Shown here: positions 21,263 to 30,260 of the stretch, one piece after another | How the letters are laid out: every line of letters begins with the position of its first letter | How positions within the stretch are numbered: the stretch's first letter is position 1 | IMG/VR virus record: IMGVR_UViG_3300046723_000207 | Location: 1-37,117 of that record | From: a virus | Direction: 5' to 3' (one strand) | DNA: 37,117 bases | The notes under the pieces: generated by a model | Database searches by the model: none | Told to the model about the DNA's origin: nothing | What the model saw: only the letters and a program-made list of their open reading frames with translations | Program-made: the position numbers and the translations under genes

Positions 21263-21757
21263 ATGGCGCTCACCGCCGACGTCAAGATCATCCGGTACGG
21301 AACACCGGGCAACGCTTCCCAGCCCGTCAACATCCCGGTCACTGCCAGTGCGCAGCTGTACCGCGGGGCCATCGCGGCCACGCGCAGCGGTTACGCGGTG
21401 GAGATGACCTCTCCGCAGAGCACGGACATCGTCTGGGGCCTGTACGAGGGCGGAGGCCCCGGCAGTGCCGAAGCAGGACCTGGCGTCCTCGGCGGCACCA
21501 CCAACGGCGCGGTCACTGTCGAGGTGGCCACCGGCAGCTTCTTCCTGAGCAACGGCACTGGCTCGGACAAGCTCGCCCAGAGCGACCTCGGGGCCACGGT
21601 CTACGTCATCAACGAGACCACGGTAGGCAAGACCAACGGCAGCGGCACCCGGCCTGCAGCCGGCATCCTCGAGTGCTTCAGCGACCCGCTGAACGTCCTC
21701 GCGGGCCTCGTGGCCATCAAGATGGGCAGCGCACAGAGCACAGGAGGCCCGCAATAG
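21263..21757 (+). CDS. Capsid decoration protein (DUF2190-like)
   Basis: 164 residues from ATG 21263, with a strong Shine-Dalgarno GGGAGG (21250-21255). Beta-rich throughout (VKIIRYGTPGNASQPVNIPVTASAQLYRGAIAATRSGYAV) and placed between protease-scaffold and major capsid genes, the classic place for a head-stabilising decoration protein. Family assignment rests on position and pattern. Confidence 0.7.
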   Translation: MALTADVKIIRYGTPGNASQPVNIPVTASAQLYRGAIAATRSGYAVEMTSPQSTDIVWGLYEGGGPGSAEAGPGVLGGTTNGAVTVEVATGSFFLSNGTGSDKLAQSDLGATVYVINETTVGKTNGSGTRPAAGILECFSDPLNVLAGLVAIKMGSAQSTGGPQ

Positions 21758-21758
21758 T

Positions 21759-22772
21759 ATGCAGCCCACACCGACCAACTTCCGCGTCTTCATCACGAAC
21801 ATCAACACCTCGTTCGGGGCGGTCTACGCGGACACGACCGACTCGGTCTGGCCGCAGTACGCCAGCGAGGTGCCAGTCAGCGGCAAGATCTTCACCGCCG
21901 GCTGGACTGGGATGATGCCGAAGATGCGCGTGTGGTACGGACCGCGCGTGACGCACCAGCCGGCCGCGCAGACGTACTCTGCGGTCCCGCTGCCGTACGA
22001 GATCACGTACGACATCGACCGGTTCGACCTCGACGACGACCTGTTCGGCATCTACTACCGGATGGTCCCGGACATGGCGCGCCAGGCGAAGCGGTGGCCC
22101 AACTACGAGCTCCGTGACCTGCTCGAGAACTCCGGTGCCTACACGGGTGCCGCGCAGCTCGGGTTCGACGGGCTCACGTACTTCAGCACCGCGCACCCGA
22201 TCGACATCTACAACGCGGGGCTCGGCACGTACATCAACGACTTCTCCGCCGGGGGCCAGACGGTCACCTACCCGAACGTGAACACTGGCGGCACGCGGTC
22301 GGTCGCAGTCGGCGGGGCCATGGGGCCCACTGCCTTCGCCACGCTCTACGAGTACATGTCGACGCTCAAGGGCGAAGACGGGGAGCGCCTGGGCGTGCAG
22401 CCGAGCTTCCTCATGCACCCTGTGCAGCTCAAGACCGAGGTGGAGCTGGTGCTCAAGAGCATGTTCTTCGCGCCGCCAGCATGGGGCACGGTCACTGGCC
22501 AGGTCGGTGCCGCAGACAACCCGCTCCGGCGCTTCGGCGTCATGCCGGTGGAGAACATCTTCCTGACCGACTCGGGCATGTGGTACCTCGGCGACGGTAC
22601 CAAGGCGTACCGCGGCGTCACGTGGGCTCTGCGCGAGCAGGTCCGCATCGTACCGCGCATGAACGAGAACGACCCGGTGGTGTTCGACGAACACAAGTAC
22701 CTCATCGGAGGCTGGGGCCGCGCAACCGCTGCGTGGGGCTTCTCCTGGCTCATGGCCCGGAGCGGACCGTAA
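21759..22772 (+). CDS. Major capsid protein, Mu gpT-like
   Basis: 337 residues from ATG 21759, with a perfect AGGAGG (21742-21747) upstream, consistent with very high expression. VWPQYASEVPVSGKI, MMPKMRVWYGPRVTH, LPYEITYDIDRFDLDDDLFGIYYRMVPDMARQAKRWPNY and FDGLTYFSTAHP follow the Mu gpT-type major head subunit (HK97 fold). The order with portal and protease upstream is the standard one for Mu-like heads. Confidence 0.88.
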   Translation: MQPTPTNFRVFITNINTSFGAVYADTTDSVWPQYASEVPVSGKIFTAGWTGMMPKMRVWYGPRVTHQPAAQTYSAVPLPYEITYDIDRFDLDDDLFGIYYRMVPDMARQAKRWPNYELRDLLENSGAYTGAAQLGFDGLTYFSTAHPIDIYNAGLGTYINDFSAGGQTVTYPNVNTGGTRSVAVGGAMGPTAFATLYEYMSTLKGEDGERLGVQPSFLMHPVQLKTEVELVLKSMFFAPPAWGTVTGQVGAADNPLRRFGVMPVENIFLTDSGMWYLGDGTKAYRGVTWALREQVRIVPRMNENDPVVFDEHKYLIGGWGRATAAWGFSWLMARSGP

Positions 22773-22790
22773 CGCAAGGGAAGGTGGGGC

Positions 22791-23252
22791 ATGCCTGTCG
22801 CGCCGCTCGGATCGCAGTACTGTGCGCCGCTCGACCTGCTGACCACGGGCGTCAACCCGTTCGCGCTGCAGGACGTGAGCTCGGCGCAGCAGCTCATCGC
22901 CTGCCAGCAGGCGAACGCGATGGCGGACGACTACATCTCGAGCCGGTGGACGATGCCGCTCATCCAGTGGCCCGTGTCCTTCGTTTTCTACTCGGCGTGC
23001 TTCGGCGTGTGGCTTTGCCTCAAGACGCGCGGCATGAACCCGGAGGCTGGCGCGGACGAGTACTGGAAGGTCGAGTACGACGCGGCCCACGAGTACTTCC
23101 GGAACATCCAGCGCACCAACCTCACGCCCTACGGGCTCATCCCCGGCGCGGCGTCCCCTGGCGACCCGACGCACGACTTGCCCCAGGTCATCTCGCAGCC
23201 GCAGCGTGGGTGGTCGACGTTCAGCCTGCGCGGCCGGCCGAGTGTGTGGTGA
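22791..23252 (+). CDS. Mu gp36-like head-tail connector (DUF1320)
   Basis: 153 residues from ATG 22791 with GGGAAGG upstream. SSAQQLIACQQANAMADDYISSRWTMPLIQWP and a helical VEYDAAHEYFRNIQ are typical of small connector proteins that bind beneath the portal. Position directly after the major capsid gene matches gp36 of Mu-like phages. Confidence 0.7.
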   Translation: MPVAPLGSQYCAPLDLLTTGVNPFALQDVSSAQQLIACQQANAMADDYISSRWTMPLIQWPVSFVFYSACFGVWLCLKTRGMNPEAGADEYWKVEYDAAHEYFRNIQRTNLTPYGLIPGAASPGDPTHDLPQVISQPQRGWSTFSLRGRPSVW

Positions 23253-23255
23253 GCC

Positions 23256-23528
23256 ATGAGCGACATCGGCGCCATCACCTACCAGAACGGCATCCCGGTC
23301 ACGCTGAGCGACACGGCGCCTTCGCCGAAGGTCATCTACGCGGCCTTCTACGTGGGCGTGACGGGCGACGTGAAGATCACGGATGCGAACGGGTCCTCGT
23401 ACGTCCTGAAGAACTGCCAGCAGGGCACGATCTACCCCATCGCGGCGACGCAGTACTGGGCCACGCTCACAACGGCCACCAACCTCGTGGCGCTCAGCGC
23501 GCGCCCCTACTCGGTGCTCGGCGTATGA
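23256..23528 (+). CDS. Small beta-rich structural protein
   Basis: 90 residues from ATG 23256. An all-beta pattern (AITYQNGIPVTLSDTAPSPKVIYAAFYVGVTGDVKITDANGSSYVLKN) with no named family. It lies between the connector and tail-completion genes, so a virion role is likely. Confidence 0.6.
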   Translation: MSDIGAITYQNGIPVTLSDTAPSPKVIYAAFYVGVTGDVKITDANGSSYVLKNCQQGTIYPIAATQYWATLTTATNLVALSARPYSVLGV

Positions 23529-23971
23529 GCAGCGCAGCCCAAGCCATCGCCGCCCTCGGGCGCATCCGGCGCGTGGTCGACGAACTCGGCCAGCTGCCGC
23601 GCAAGCTCGCGGTGGCGGTGGCCCCGGACATCACCACCCTGCTTCACCAGCAGTTCGTGGACGGCAAAGACCCCTACGGTCGCGCGTGGAAGCCTCTGGC
23701 AAAGAGCACCATCGCCAAGGGCCGCCGCAACCCGCCGCTCTACGGGCCGACCAGGAAGCTCGCGGACGGCACCATGGCCAAGCCCATGACGGGCGGGCGC
23801 ATCGGCCTCACGCTCATCGTGGGCGCCCCGTACGGCATCTACCACCAGCAGGGCCGAGGCCGCCCGCCCCGGAGGGAGATCCTGCCAACGCGTGGCATGC
23901 CGGCAGCGTGGCGGCGTGCGCTCGACAGCCAGGCCAAGCTACTCGCGCGGCGCGCGGCGGGGGCACCGTGA
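23525..23971 (+). CDS. Tail completion/virion morphogenesis protein, Mu gpG-like
   Basis: 148 residues, ATG 23525 overlapping the previous stop. QQFVDGKDPYGRAWKPLAKSTIAKGRR, PMTGGRIGLTLIVGAPYGIYHQQGRG and LPTRGMPAAW are the signature of phage virion morphogenesis proteins (gpG/gpS type) that complete the tail or head-tail joint. Length matches the family. Confidence 0.85.
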   Translation: MSSAAQAIAALGRIRRVVDELGQLPRKLAVAVAPDITTLLHQQFVDGKDPYGRAWKPLAKSTIAKGRRNPPLYGPTRKLADGTMAKPMTGGRIGLTLIVGAPYGIYHQQGRGRPPRREILPTRGMPAAWRRALDSQAKLLARRAAGAP

Positions 23972-24649
23972 ATGGTCGCACCGCTCACGTACGACCCGAA
24001 CTTGGCCGCAGGGCCGATGCTCGATGTGGTCGCGCAGATCTCTGCGGTGGCCCTCGATATCCAGAGCGTGCGCCACTCGCGCGGGCTGCGTCCGCTGGTG
24101 TGCCCGCCGGGCTACCAGACGGCTCCCATACTCATGGGGCAGGAGTGGCTACGGCGGGAGCACGCGCCGCCGCGCATCGTGCTGGTGCCCACGCACCTCC
24201 GCAACTCTGGGGGCTCGGCCCTCGGCATCCAGCCCATGGCGGGCTTGATTTCGGAGCGCCCGCTCAAGGTCTTCTGGCGCGCGATCATCGGGTTCGACGC
24301 TCACCTCTGGGGCGACTCGGACGTGACGGCCATCAACTCGCTGGTCGATTTCAACACGACGATCGAGCTGTACCGGGAGCTCCTCGGGGCGATGGTCAGG
24401 GTGCAGGGTGGCATCCCGAACGTTTCGATCGGCGAAGCGCGCTGGGATCAGCCGACCGACGACAGGCGCGCGGGCCGGCTGCTCGTGGTGCCGATCGGCT
24501 TCTATGCGGACATCACGGACGAGCCCTACGTGGTGGTGCCGTGGGCCACGCAGAGCACCAGCGGCCTGCAGGCCAGCATCACCGTTACCGAGACCGTGCC
24601 GGATGGCTCGAGCAGCACATCGAGCGGTTTCATCATCGCCCCACCATGA
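23972..24649 (+). CDS. Probable tail terminator or Mu gp37-like protein
   Basis: 225 residues; the ATG directly follows the previous TGA. Mixed alpha/beta with LRNSGGSALGIQPMAGLISERPLKVFWRAIIGFDAHLWG and VDFNTTIELYRELLGAMVRVQGG. It sits between the morphogenesis protein and the sheath, as gp37 does in Mu-like phages. The family match is positional. Confidence 0.55.
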   Translation: MVAPLTYDPNLAAGPMLDVVAQISAVALDIQSVRHSRGLRPLVCPPGYQTAPILMGQEWLRREHAPPRIVLVPTHLRNSGGSALGIQPMAGLISERPLKVFWRAIIGFDAHLWGDSDVTAINSLVDFNTTIELYRELLGAMVRVQGGIPNVSIGEARWDQPTDDRRAGRLLVVPIGFYADITDEPYVVVPWATQSTSGLQASITVTETVPDGSSSTSSGFIIAPP

Positions 24650-24662
24650 GAGGCACTGACCA

Positions 24663-26186
24663 ATGACAGCCCAGGGCGTGAACTTGTTCGTGAACGACGG
24701 CGGCCTCGGTCAGAGCCCGCCCGGTCAGGGGAATACCGAGTACGTCATCGGCATCGGCTCCACGGGCCCGTTCTACCAGATCATCCAGAGCACGAACCCG
24801 ACCGACTTCCAGGCGAACGGCACCGGACCGGGCGTGGAGCTCGCCGGATTCATCACCAACTCGACCGGCAACCCCGTGGCCTTCGTGGCGGTGCCGGCGA
24901 ACGCGAACGGCACCAACAGCGGCATCAAGGGCAGCACCCCTGGCGGATCCACGTCCACCGTCACGCTGACAGGCACGCCGGTAGACACGTACTACGGGCT
25001 GCTCACCTGCCTCGTGGGCGGCACCATTGGCGTGGCCGGCATCCAGCTCGGCATCTCGCTCGACGCGGGGCGCACCACGTACCTCACGGTGAACCTGGGC
25101 ACGGCGAACACGGTGCTGATCCAGATCCCGGGCCAGCCGAGCACTGGCATCACGCTCAACTTCGCCGCCGGCACCATGGTGGCGAACGACACGTGGGGCT
25201 GGCTGTCGACGGAGCCGACGTGGTCCGACGCGCAGATCCAGAGCGCCATCAACCTGATGGTCACCATCCCGAGCCTCATCCCCGAGGACATCATCATCGC
25301 GGGCGGCTCGGTGGCGCGCAACGGCGGCGGCACGGTGGGCGCAGCTGCGGCGGACGTGACGGCCTTCGACGGCTACATGACCACGCTGTTCAACAAGAAG
25401 CGCTTCAACCGCCTGCTCTGCGCGGCTGGCGACGCCATGTGGGGCGGCGCATCGACCGAGACCGAGACCGCGTGGCTCACAAGCCTCGAGACGTCCTTCG
25501 TCAACTCGAGCAGTCTGCGCGTTGGCGTGACCGGAGGCCACTACAACGCCATCAGCCCCTACTCCCAGGCTCAGTTCCGCCGCCCGCTGCTCTGGCAGGC
25601 CGCCGCCCGTGACAGCGCCGTGGCCATCCAAGTGGACCTCGGCAGGGTCAAGGACGGCTCGCTGGCGAACATGCCGCTGCCGACCAAGCCGGACGGCTAC
25701 ATCTACCACGACGAGAGCGTGAACCCGGGCCTCGATGCCGCGCGGTTTATGAGCGCATGGAGCATCCTCAACCGCCCCGGGCTCTTCATCAAGAACGGCA
25801 ACTTGATGTCCCCACCGGGCTCGGACTTCAACTGGCTGCAGCACGGCCACGTGATGGATGCCGCCTGCCTCATCGCCTACGACTTCTTCGTCGAGGAGCT
25901 GAGCGACTCGGTCCGCGTCTCGAGCACCACCGGATTCATCCTTCCGCAGGACCGCGCGACGCTGCAGAACGGGTGTAACGCGGCGCTGGCCAACGGCCTC
26001 ACCAACGCAAGCGCGGTCAGCTCCGCCACTTGTGTGGTCAGCCCGTCCGACAACATCCTGAGCACGGCGACGCTGACGGTCACGGTCAGCATCGTGCCCC
26101 TCGGATACATCAAGGCCGTGAACGTGACCCTGACCTTCGTGAACCCGGCCGTCGTACAGGTCCAGAGCTCTGCGGGTGGTCCGTGA
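24663..26186 (+). CDS. Contractile tail sheath protein (DUF2586-like)
   Basis: 507 residues from ATG 24663 with GAGGC upstream. The beginning EYVIGIGSTGPFYQIIQ and later AFDGYMTTLFNKKRFNRLLCAAGDAM and FRRPLLWQAAARDSAVAIQVDLGR, GYIYHDESVNPGLDAARFMSAWSILNRPGLFIKNGNLMSP follow sheath proteins of the DUF2586 type, with a C-terminal beta domain of tube-facing strands. The sheath contracts to drive the tube into the host. Presence of a sheath defines this as a myovirus. Confidence 0.8.
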   Translation: MTAQGVNLFVNDGGLGQSPPGQGNTEYVIGIGSTGPFYQIIQSTNPTDFQANGTGPGVELAGFITNSTGNPVAFVAVPANANGTNSGIKGSTPGGSTSTVTLTGTPVDTYYGLLTCLVGGTIGVAGIQLGISLDAGRTTYLTVNLGTANTVLIQIPGQPSTGITLNFAAGTMVANDTWGWLSTEPTWSDAQIQSAINLMVTIPSLIPEDIIIAGGSVARNGGGTVGAAAADVTAFDGYMTTLFNKKRFNRLLCAAGDAMWGGASTETETAWLTSLETSFVNSSSLRVGVTGGHYNAISPYSQAQFRRPLLWQAAARDSAVAIQVDLGRVKDGSLANMPLPTKPDGYIYHDESVNPGLDAARFMSAWSILNRPGLFIKNGNLMSPPGSDFNWLQHGHVMDAACLIAYDFFVEELSDSVRVSSTTGFILPQDRATLQNGCNAALANGLTNASAVSSATCVVSPSDNILSTATLTVTVSIVPLGYIKAVNVTLTFVNPAVVQVQSSAGGP

Positions 26187-26223
26187 TGTCTAGGGGCGGC
26201 ATGTCAGAAAGGGCGGCGTAGTC

Positions 26224-26697
26224 ATGGGTCTCACCTCACCGTTGATCAACGGCTTCTACTACGCCATGGCGGACGTCGAGCTGCAGGCGAATGGCCTGCT
26301 CTTCGCTGGCGTGGCCGCGATCGACTACGATGACAACCTTGCGCGCGCGAAGGTGTACGGCACTGCCTCGACCCCGCTCGGCCTGACGAAGGGCAAGTAC
26401 GAGGCGAACGGCTCGATCGAGTTCTACATCGGGGCCGCGCAGATACTGCAGCTCTCGCTCGTGGCGTGGCGGCAAGTGCCACTCGTCATCACCATCAGCT
26501 ACGTGCCAAGCGGGCTCGCGCCTCTGGTGCCGATCTTCGACTCGATCCCTGGCTGCTACATCGGCAAGGCGACGCAGGCGAACAAGATCGGAGACGACGC
26601 GCTGACGCGCAAGTTCGAGCTGCACATCCCCGGTCAGATCCTCTGGAACGGCGTCCAGAGCTTCTTCGAGACCTCGACCATCGGGGCGGTCGCGTAA
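26224..26697 (+). CDS. Tail tube protein
   Basis: 157 residues from ATG 26224 with AGAAAGGG upstream. A beta-sandwich pattern (VELQANGLLFAGVAAIDYDD..., KGKYEANGSIEFYIGAAQILQLSLV, ALTRKFELHIPGQILWNG) of the kind seen in tail tubes, located between sheath and chaperone genes. Assignment rests on position, size and pattern. Confidence 0.75.
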   Translation: MGLTSPLINGFYYAMADVELQANGLLFAGVAAIDYDDNLARAKVYGTASTPLGLTKGKYEANGSIEFYIGAAQILQLSLVAWRQVPLVITISYVPSGLAPLVPIFDSIPGCYIGKATQANKIGDDALTRKFELHIPGQILWNGVQSFFETSTIGAVA

Positions 26698-26749
26698 GGA
26701 AAGTCACGGACGGAGGTGGCCTCCGTGGAAACGCAAAGGTGGGCACAAC

Positions 26750-27085
26750 ATGGATCAGTCAGACATCGACAAGGTGATGGCGGAGCTGCGCGCGAAGTAC
26801 CCGGCTCCGGACTTCGAGCTCGTTCCGCTCGACTTGCGCATGGGGCTATTCGTCCTGCGCAACCCGTCGCATGCGGAGCACATGATGGTCAAGAAGATGG
26901 CCATGGACGAGGCGCAGCAGCACCTCGCTGCGGGCAACTCGTTCGCCATGACATGCGTGTACCCGGACAAGGCCGAGGTCGCGCGGGCGGTGCAGCGGTG
27001 GCCCGGCATGGTCAGCCAGCCGAGGGTGCAGCGGGCGCTCGCGTACCTGAGCGGCGCCACCGACGAGCTCGAGGGGAAAAGCTAG
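26750..27085 (+). CDS. Tail assembly chaperone, short form
   Basis: 111 residues from ATG 26750 with AAAGGTGG upstream. Helical (VMAELRAKYPAPDFELVPLDLRMGLFVLRNPSHAEHMMVKKMAMDEAQQHL) and located just before the tape measure, as expected for the gpG-like chaperone that wraps the tape measure during tail assembly. It ends in LEGKS at a stop directly after GGGGAAAAG, where a frameshift would extend it. Confidence 0.75.
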   Translation: MDQSDIDKVMAELRAKYPAPDFELVPLDLRMGLFVLRNPSHAEHMMVKKMAMDEAQQHLAAGNSFAMTCVYPDKAEVARAVQRWPGMVSQPRVQRALAYLSGATDELEGKS

Positions 27086-27282
27086 GCCGCGCGCTCCGGC
27101 TGCATTCGAGCCGCCTTGGCAGCGAGCGCCAGCAGGCTGCGAGGCACTACATCTCCCTGTTCGCGGGGGAGGACTGCGTGGAGTCCGACGCTGCGGCCAT
27201 GCGGATTGCGCACTTCGTCGAGAGCGGGATCAGGCTGATCGATGCGCTGAGCCAGAAGCGGAACGGGGGCGGACGTGGCTGA
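26750..27282 (+). CDS. Tail assembly chaperone, -1 frameshifted long form
   Basis: If ribosomes slip back one base in the run GGGGAAAAG (27073-27081), translation enters a frame open to 27282, adding about 68 residues (KLGRALRLHSSRLGSERQQAARHYISLFAGEDC...RIAHFVESGIRLIDALSQKRN). The extension is plausibly helical and reaches into the tape-measure start at 27275. It is the gpGT-like product common to long-tailed phages. The slip sequence is not a perfect XXXYYYZ heptamer. Confidence 0.6.
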
Positions 27283-28963
27283 GGGCTCCTTCTCCTACGA
27301 GACGGCCATCACCGATGGCATGAGCGCCCCCGCGCGCGCGGAGGGGGATGCGCTCAAGCGACTGCAGGGCGAGATCAAGAGCACCGAGACGGCCATCCGC
27401 GCACTGCAGACGGAGCAACTCAATTACCAGCGCGGCGGGTTCAAGGGTGCCGCTGCGGACATCGGCCTCGAGATCCGCAAGCTGCGCCTGCCACTAGGGG
27501 ACCTCAAGGGCCAGTTTCGCGACCTCAAGGATGAGCAGAAGGAAAAGGCCGAGGGCGGGTTTTTCAGCCAGCTGACGGGCTCTCTCATCCCGCAGATCGC
27601 GCTTGGGGAGCTGGCGGCGGAGGGCGTGAAGAAGATCGCCGAGACGTTCTACGAGGTGGCCAAGGGCATTGGCGAGGCCACGGTCGAAGCGGGCAAGTTC
27701 GCCGTGGAGATGGCCGAGGCGCGCGAGAACTCGATCGGCGCGTACGAGGCGGTTCTTGAGAGCAAGCAGGCTGCCGAGCTTGCGTTCGACGCCTTCGAGA
27801 CCGTGGGTAAGGCGGCGCACCTCCCCGTCGACCGGGCGCAGGCCATCGCTCAGGACCTGATGCTCCAGGGCGAAGAGCATGTGGACATCATTGCCGGGGT
27901 GCTCACGGCTTCCGCGGACTTGACGCGAGTTGGCTTGGCTGCCGGCGCCGAGAAGTTCAAGAGCATCGTGGAGCGGTCCTTGACTGCCGGCGCATTCGTG
28001 CTCCCCAAGAAGCTCGCCGGCCTCGGGGTGCAGCTGCCGGACCTGTACGCCGACCTTGCGGCGAGGCTGCACACGAGCGTGGGGAACGTCAAGGCGCAGC
28101 TCAAGGCGGGCAAGATCGACGCGGAGGTGGGTATTCAGGCACTGACCGACGCCATCACTTCGGGCAAGGTTGGTGAGGCGGCGACCAGCAAGCTGACGTT
28201 CGGCGACATCGTTACGGACTTCAAGAACGACCTCGTGCAGCTCGTGGAGGGCGTGAACTTCCAGCCGCTGCTCACCGCGTTCTCGGACATCACGTACCTG
28301 GTGGAGGGTGCCGACGGGGACACCGGGGACCTCAAGACCACCATCCAGGGCGCATTCAACGCGGCCATCAACCTGACGGGTGAGGCGGTGGACGCGGTCA
28401 TTGGGTTCGGGCTTGAGGTGGAGATCCTTGGGCTCAAGGCGGAACTCTTCTGGAAGAAACACCGCAAGGGCGTGGACGACCTCATCGAGGGAGTGAAGGA
28501 CCTTGGGATCACGATCGAGCACTTGCTCGGCGTCGGCACGGGCGAGTTTGACTTCGAGAAGAAAGGGCGCGAGGCCATCCAGAACTTCGGCCGTTCCGCC
28601 CTCGACAGTGCCAAGGGCTTCCTAGGCGTCGGCGGCGAGACCCCGACGCAAGCCCCCGCGCACGCAGCTGGCGGCATGGTCGCTGAGCCAGCAGCCGGCG
28701 AGTATTTCGCATCGGTCAAGCCGGGCGAGCGCATAGTGCCGGCAGGGCGTGCCACCGATGACGTTGCGGGCTTGAGCCTGCCGGACTTCTCGCACGTGGC
28801 GTCGATGGGTGGCGGTGGCGGCAATCACGTGCACCCTGGCGCTATTCACGTCGAGATCCACGTCCCGGGCGGCACCACTGCCACGGCCAACGAGATGCAG
28901 GAGATCACGGAGCACGCGATGTACGACGTGCTTGAGCGCATCGTGGCGGAGCTGGGCGGGTAG
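27275..28963 (+). CDS. Tape measure protein
   Basis: 562 residues from GTG 27275 with GGGGGCGGA upstream. The helical N-terminus DALKRLQGEIKSTETAIRALQTEQLNYQ is followed by the hydrophobic membrane-active middle (LTGSLIPQIALGELAAEGVKKIAETFYEVAKGIGEATVEAGKFAVEMAEA) and a Gly-rich end. Its length sets tail length. It is short for this role, which predicts a short contractile tail (about 80 nm by the usual ~1.5 Angstrom per residue). Position and chaperone neighbour support the call. Confidence 0.82.
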   Translation: MAEGSFSYETAITDGMSAPARAEGDALKRLQGEIKSTETAIRALQTEQLNYQRGGFKGAAADIGLEIRKLRLPLGDLKGQFRDLKDEQKEKAEGGFFSQLTGSLIPQIALGELAAEGVKKIAETFYEVAKGIGEATVEAGKFAVEMAEARENSIGAYEAVLESKQAAELAFDAFETVGKAAHLPVDRAQAIAQDLMLQGEEHVDIIAGVLTASADLTRVGLAAGAEKFKSIVERSLTAGAFVLPKKLAGLGVQLPDLYADLAARLHTSVGNVKAQLKAGKIDAEVGIQALTDAITSGKVGEAATSKLTFGDIVTDFKNDLVQLVEGVNFQPLLTAFSDITYLVEGADGDTGDLKTTIQGAFNAAINLTGEAVDAVIGFGLEVEILGLKAELFWKKHRKGVDDLIEGVKDLGITIEHLLGVGTGEFDFEKKGREAIQNFGRSALDSAKGFLGVGGETPTQAPAHAAGGMVAEPAAGEYFASVKPGERIVPAGRATDDVAGLSLPDFSHVASMGGGGGNHVHPGAIHVEIHVPGGTTATANEMQEITEHAMYDVLERIVAELGG

Positions 28964-28965
28964 CC

Positions 28966-29598
28966 ATGGTGCAGCCCATCCTAAGCCCGTTCCTTTCCCC
29001 GCAGTCGTGGGACAGCATCACGGTGGGCGGCCTCACGTGGGGGGCGCCCACGGTGCCCATCTCGGGCCCATCCGTCACGCTCGATGGCTTCGCCACGCAG
29101 GGGGGCTCTATCGAGATAGAGGGGGCGGAGCGCTACTACTCGTGGGACCCGAAGCACGGCAAGGGACAGGAAGGGCACACGCCCACGTTCCAGGGCAACA
29201 AGCCCAAGCCGTTCCGACTCGTCTTCAAGATGTGGACGGACGCGCAATTCTTTGCGTGGCAGGTCTACCAGCTGGCCTTCCAGTACGACGGGACCAAGCT
29301 CGGCGTACCGCCCGTCCCAGTGTCGATCCAGCACCCCGCGCTGGCCATGCTCGGTATCAGCGCCATCTATTGCAACAGCATCGGCGAGGTGCGGAAGGCC
29401 AGCGACCAGCTGATGTTCACGAGCACCGTGACGGTCACCCAGTACCTTCCCCCTCCGCCACTCAACGTGGCCAGCACCCCAGTGGGCGCCATCACGATCC
29501 AGCCCATCAACATCTCCGGCAAGGCTCCCAATCCAGCGCTGACCGCCCTCGTGCAGCAGCGCGACGCCCTCGCGGCCCGAGTCGCGCAAGGTGGATGA
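28966..29598 (+). CDS. Probable baseplate/tail protein
   Basis: 210 residues from ATG 28966, two bases after the previous stop. Beta-rich with GFATQGGSIEIEGAERYYSWDPKHGKGQEG, FKMWTDAQFFAWQVYQLAFQYDG and ALAMLGISAIYCNSIGEVRKASDQLMFTSTVTVTQYLPPPPLNV. Located between tape measure and hub genes. The family is uncertain; gp53- or LysM-like baseplate components occupy this place in Mu-like phages. Confidence 0.6.
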   Translation: MVQPILSPFLSPQSWDSITVGGLTWGAPTVPISGPSVTLDGFATQGGSIEIEGAERYYSWDPKHGKGQEGHTPTFQGNKPKPFRLVFKMWTDAQFFAWQVYQLAFQYDGTKLGVPPVPVSIQHPALAMLGISAIYCNSIGEVRKASDQLMFTSTVTVTQYLPPPPLNVASTPVGAITIQPINISGKAPNPALTALVQQRDALAARVAQGG

Positions 29599-30260
29599 TG
29601 GGCCTCTACTACGCCGACTTGACCGGGGTGCCGATCTTCACGGCGGCCCTCACCATCCCCGCGGTGGGCATCTGGCACGCGGATGTGGTGTGCGATACGG
29701 CCATCGAGATCGTCGGCCCGCAAGTCTTGAACCTCGCAGGGAGCGCATGGGTATGCACGCCCATCCGCGACATCACATTCGCCGGCCGCCGTGAGGTACG
29801 CCTCGTGGGCGGTCAGGCTGGCTGGCGCAAGCTGGTACCCTTCAAGCAGTACCAAGCGCCGGGCGGTGTGCCGCTGGCGATGGTGCTCGGGGATGCCGCC
29901 GCCTTCGTGCAAGAGACCCCGCCTGTCGTCGACCCGAGTCTTTCGCCCACCGTTGGGCTTGGGTATGTGCGACAGGCGGGACTTGCTTCGCTCGTGCTCC
30001 AAGGACTTCTCGGTGACTCGTGGTACATGAGCGCTACGGGAGTTGTGCAAACTGTGCCTCGCTTGCCAACGCCCGTCGCCACGCCGTTCACGATGATGGA
30101 TGTCCACGGCGCTAGCGGTACGTACATCGTCGCCACGGAGTTCCCCGCTGACTGGGCGCCCGGGGCGGTGTTCGTCGCGCCCACGGCTGCAGGCACCGTC
30201 AACCGAGTGCGGCACGTGCTGCGTGAGAGCGACCTACGTACGGAGGTGCTTGTCGCATGA
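29595..30260 (+). CDS. Probable baseplate hub-region protein
   Basis: 221 residues; ATG 29595 (ATGA overlap) with a second ATG directly after. A beta-rich protein (YYADLTGVPIFTAALTIPAVGIWHADVVCDTAIEIVGPQV, RREVRLVGGQAGWRKLVPFKQYQAPGGVPLAMVLGDAAAFVQ). It precedes the spike-like gene, so a hub role is the positional inference; the sequence itself is not diagnostic. Confidence 0.5.
   Translation: MMGLYYADLTGVPIFTAALTIPAVGIWHADVVCDTAIEIVGPQVLNLAGSAWVCTPIRDITFAGRREVRLVGGQAGWRKLVPFKQYQAPGGVPLAMVLGDAAAFVQETPPVVDPSLSPTVGLGYVRQAGLASLVLQGLLGDSWYMSATGVVQTVPRLPTPVATPFTMMDVHGASGTYIVATEFPADWAPGAVFVAPTAAGTVNRVRHVLRESDLRTEVLVA

Noticed and set aside
21717-23174. 485-codon open frame on the minus strand opposite the capsid genes
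   Set aside because: Arg/His/Val-rich composition with no domain. It mirrors clear capsid and connector genes on the + strand, as expected in high-GC DNA.
24633-25850. 405-codon minus-strand open frame opposite the sheath gene
   Set aside because: Biased composition with no motif; the + strand sheath frame is well supported.
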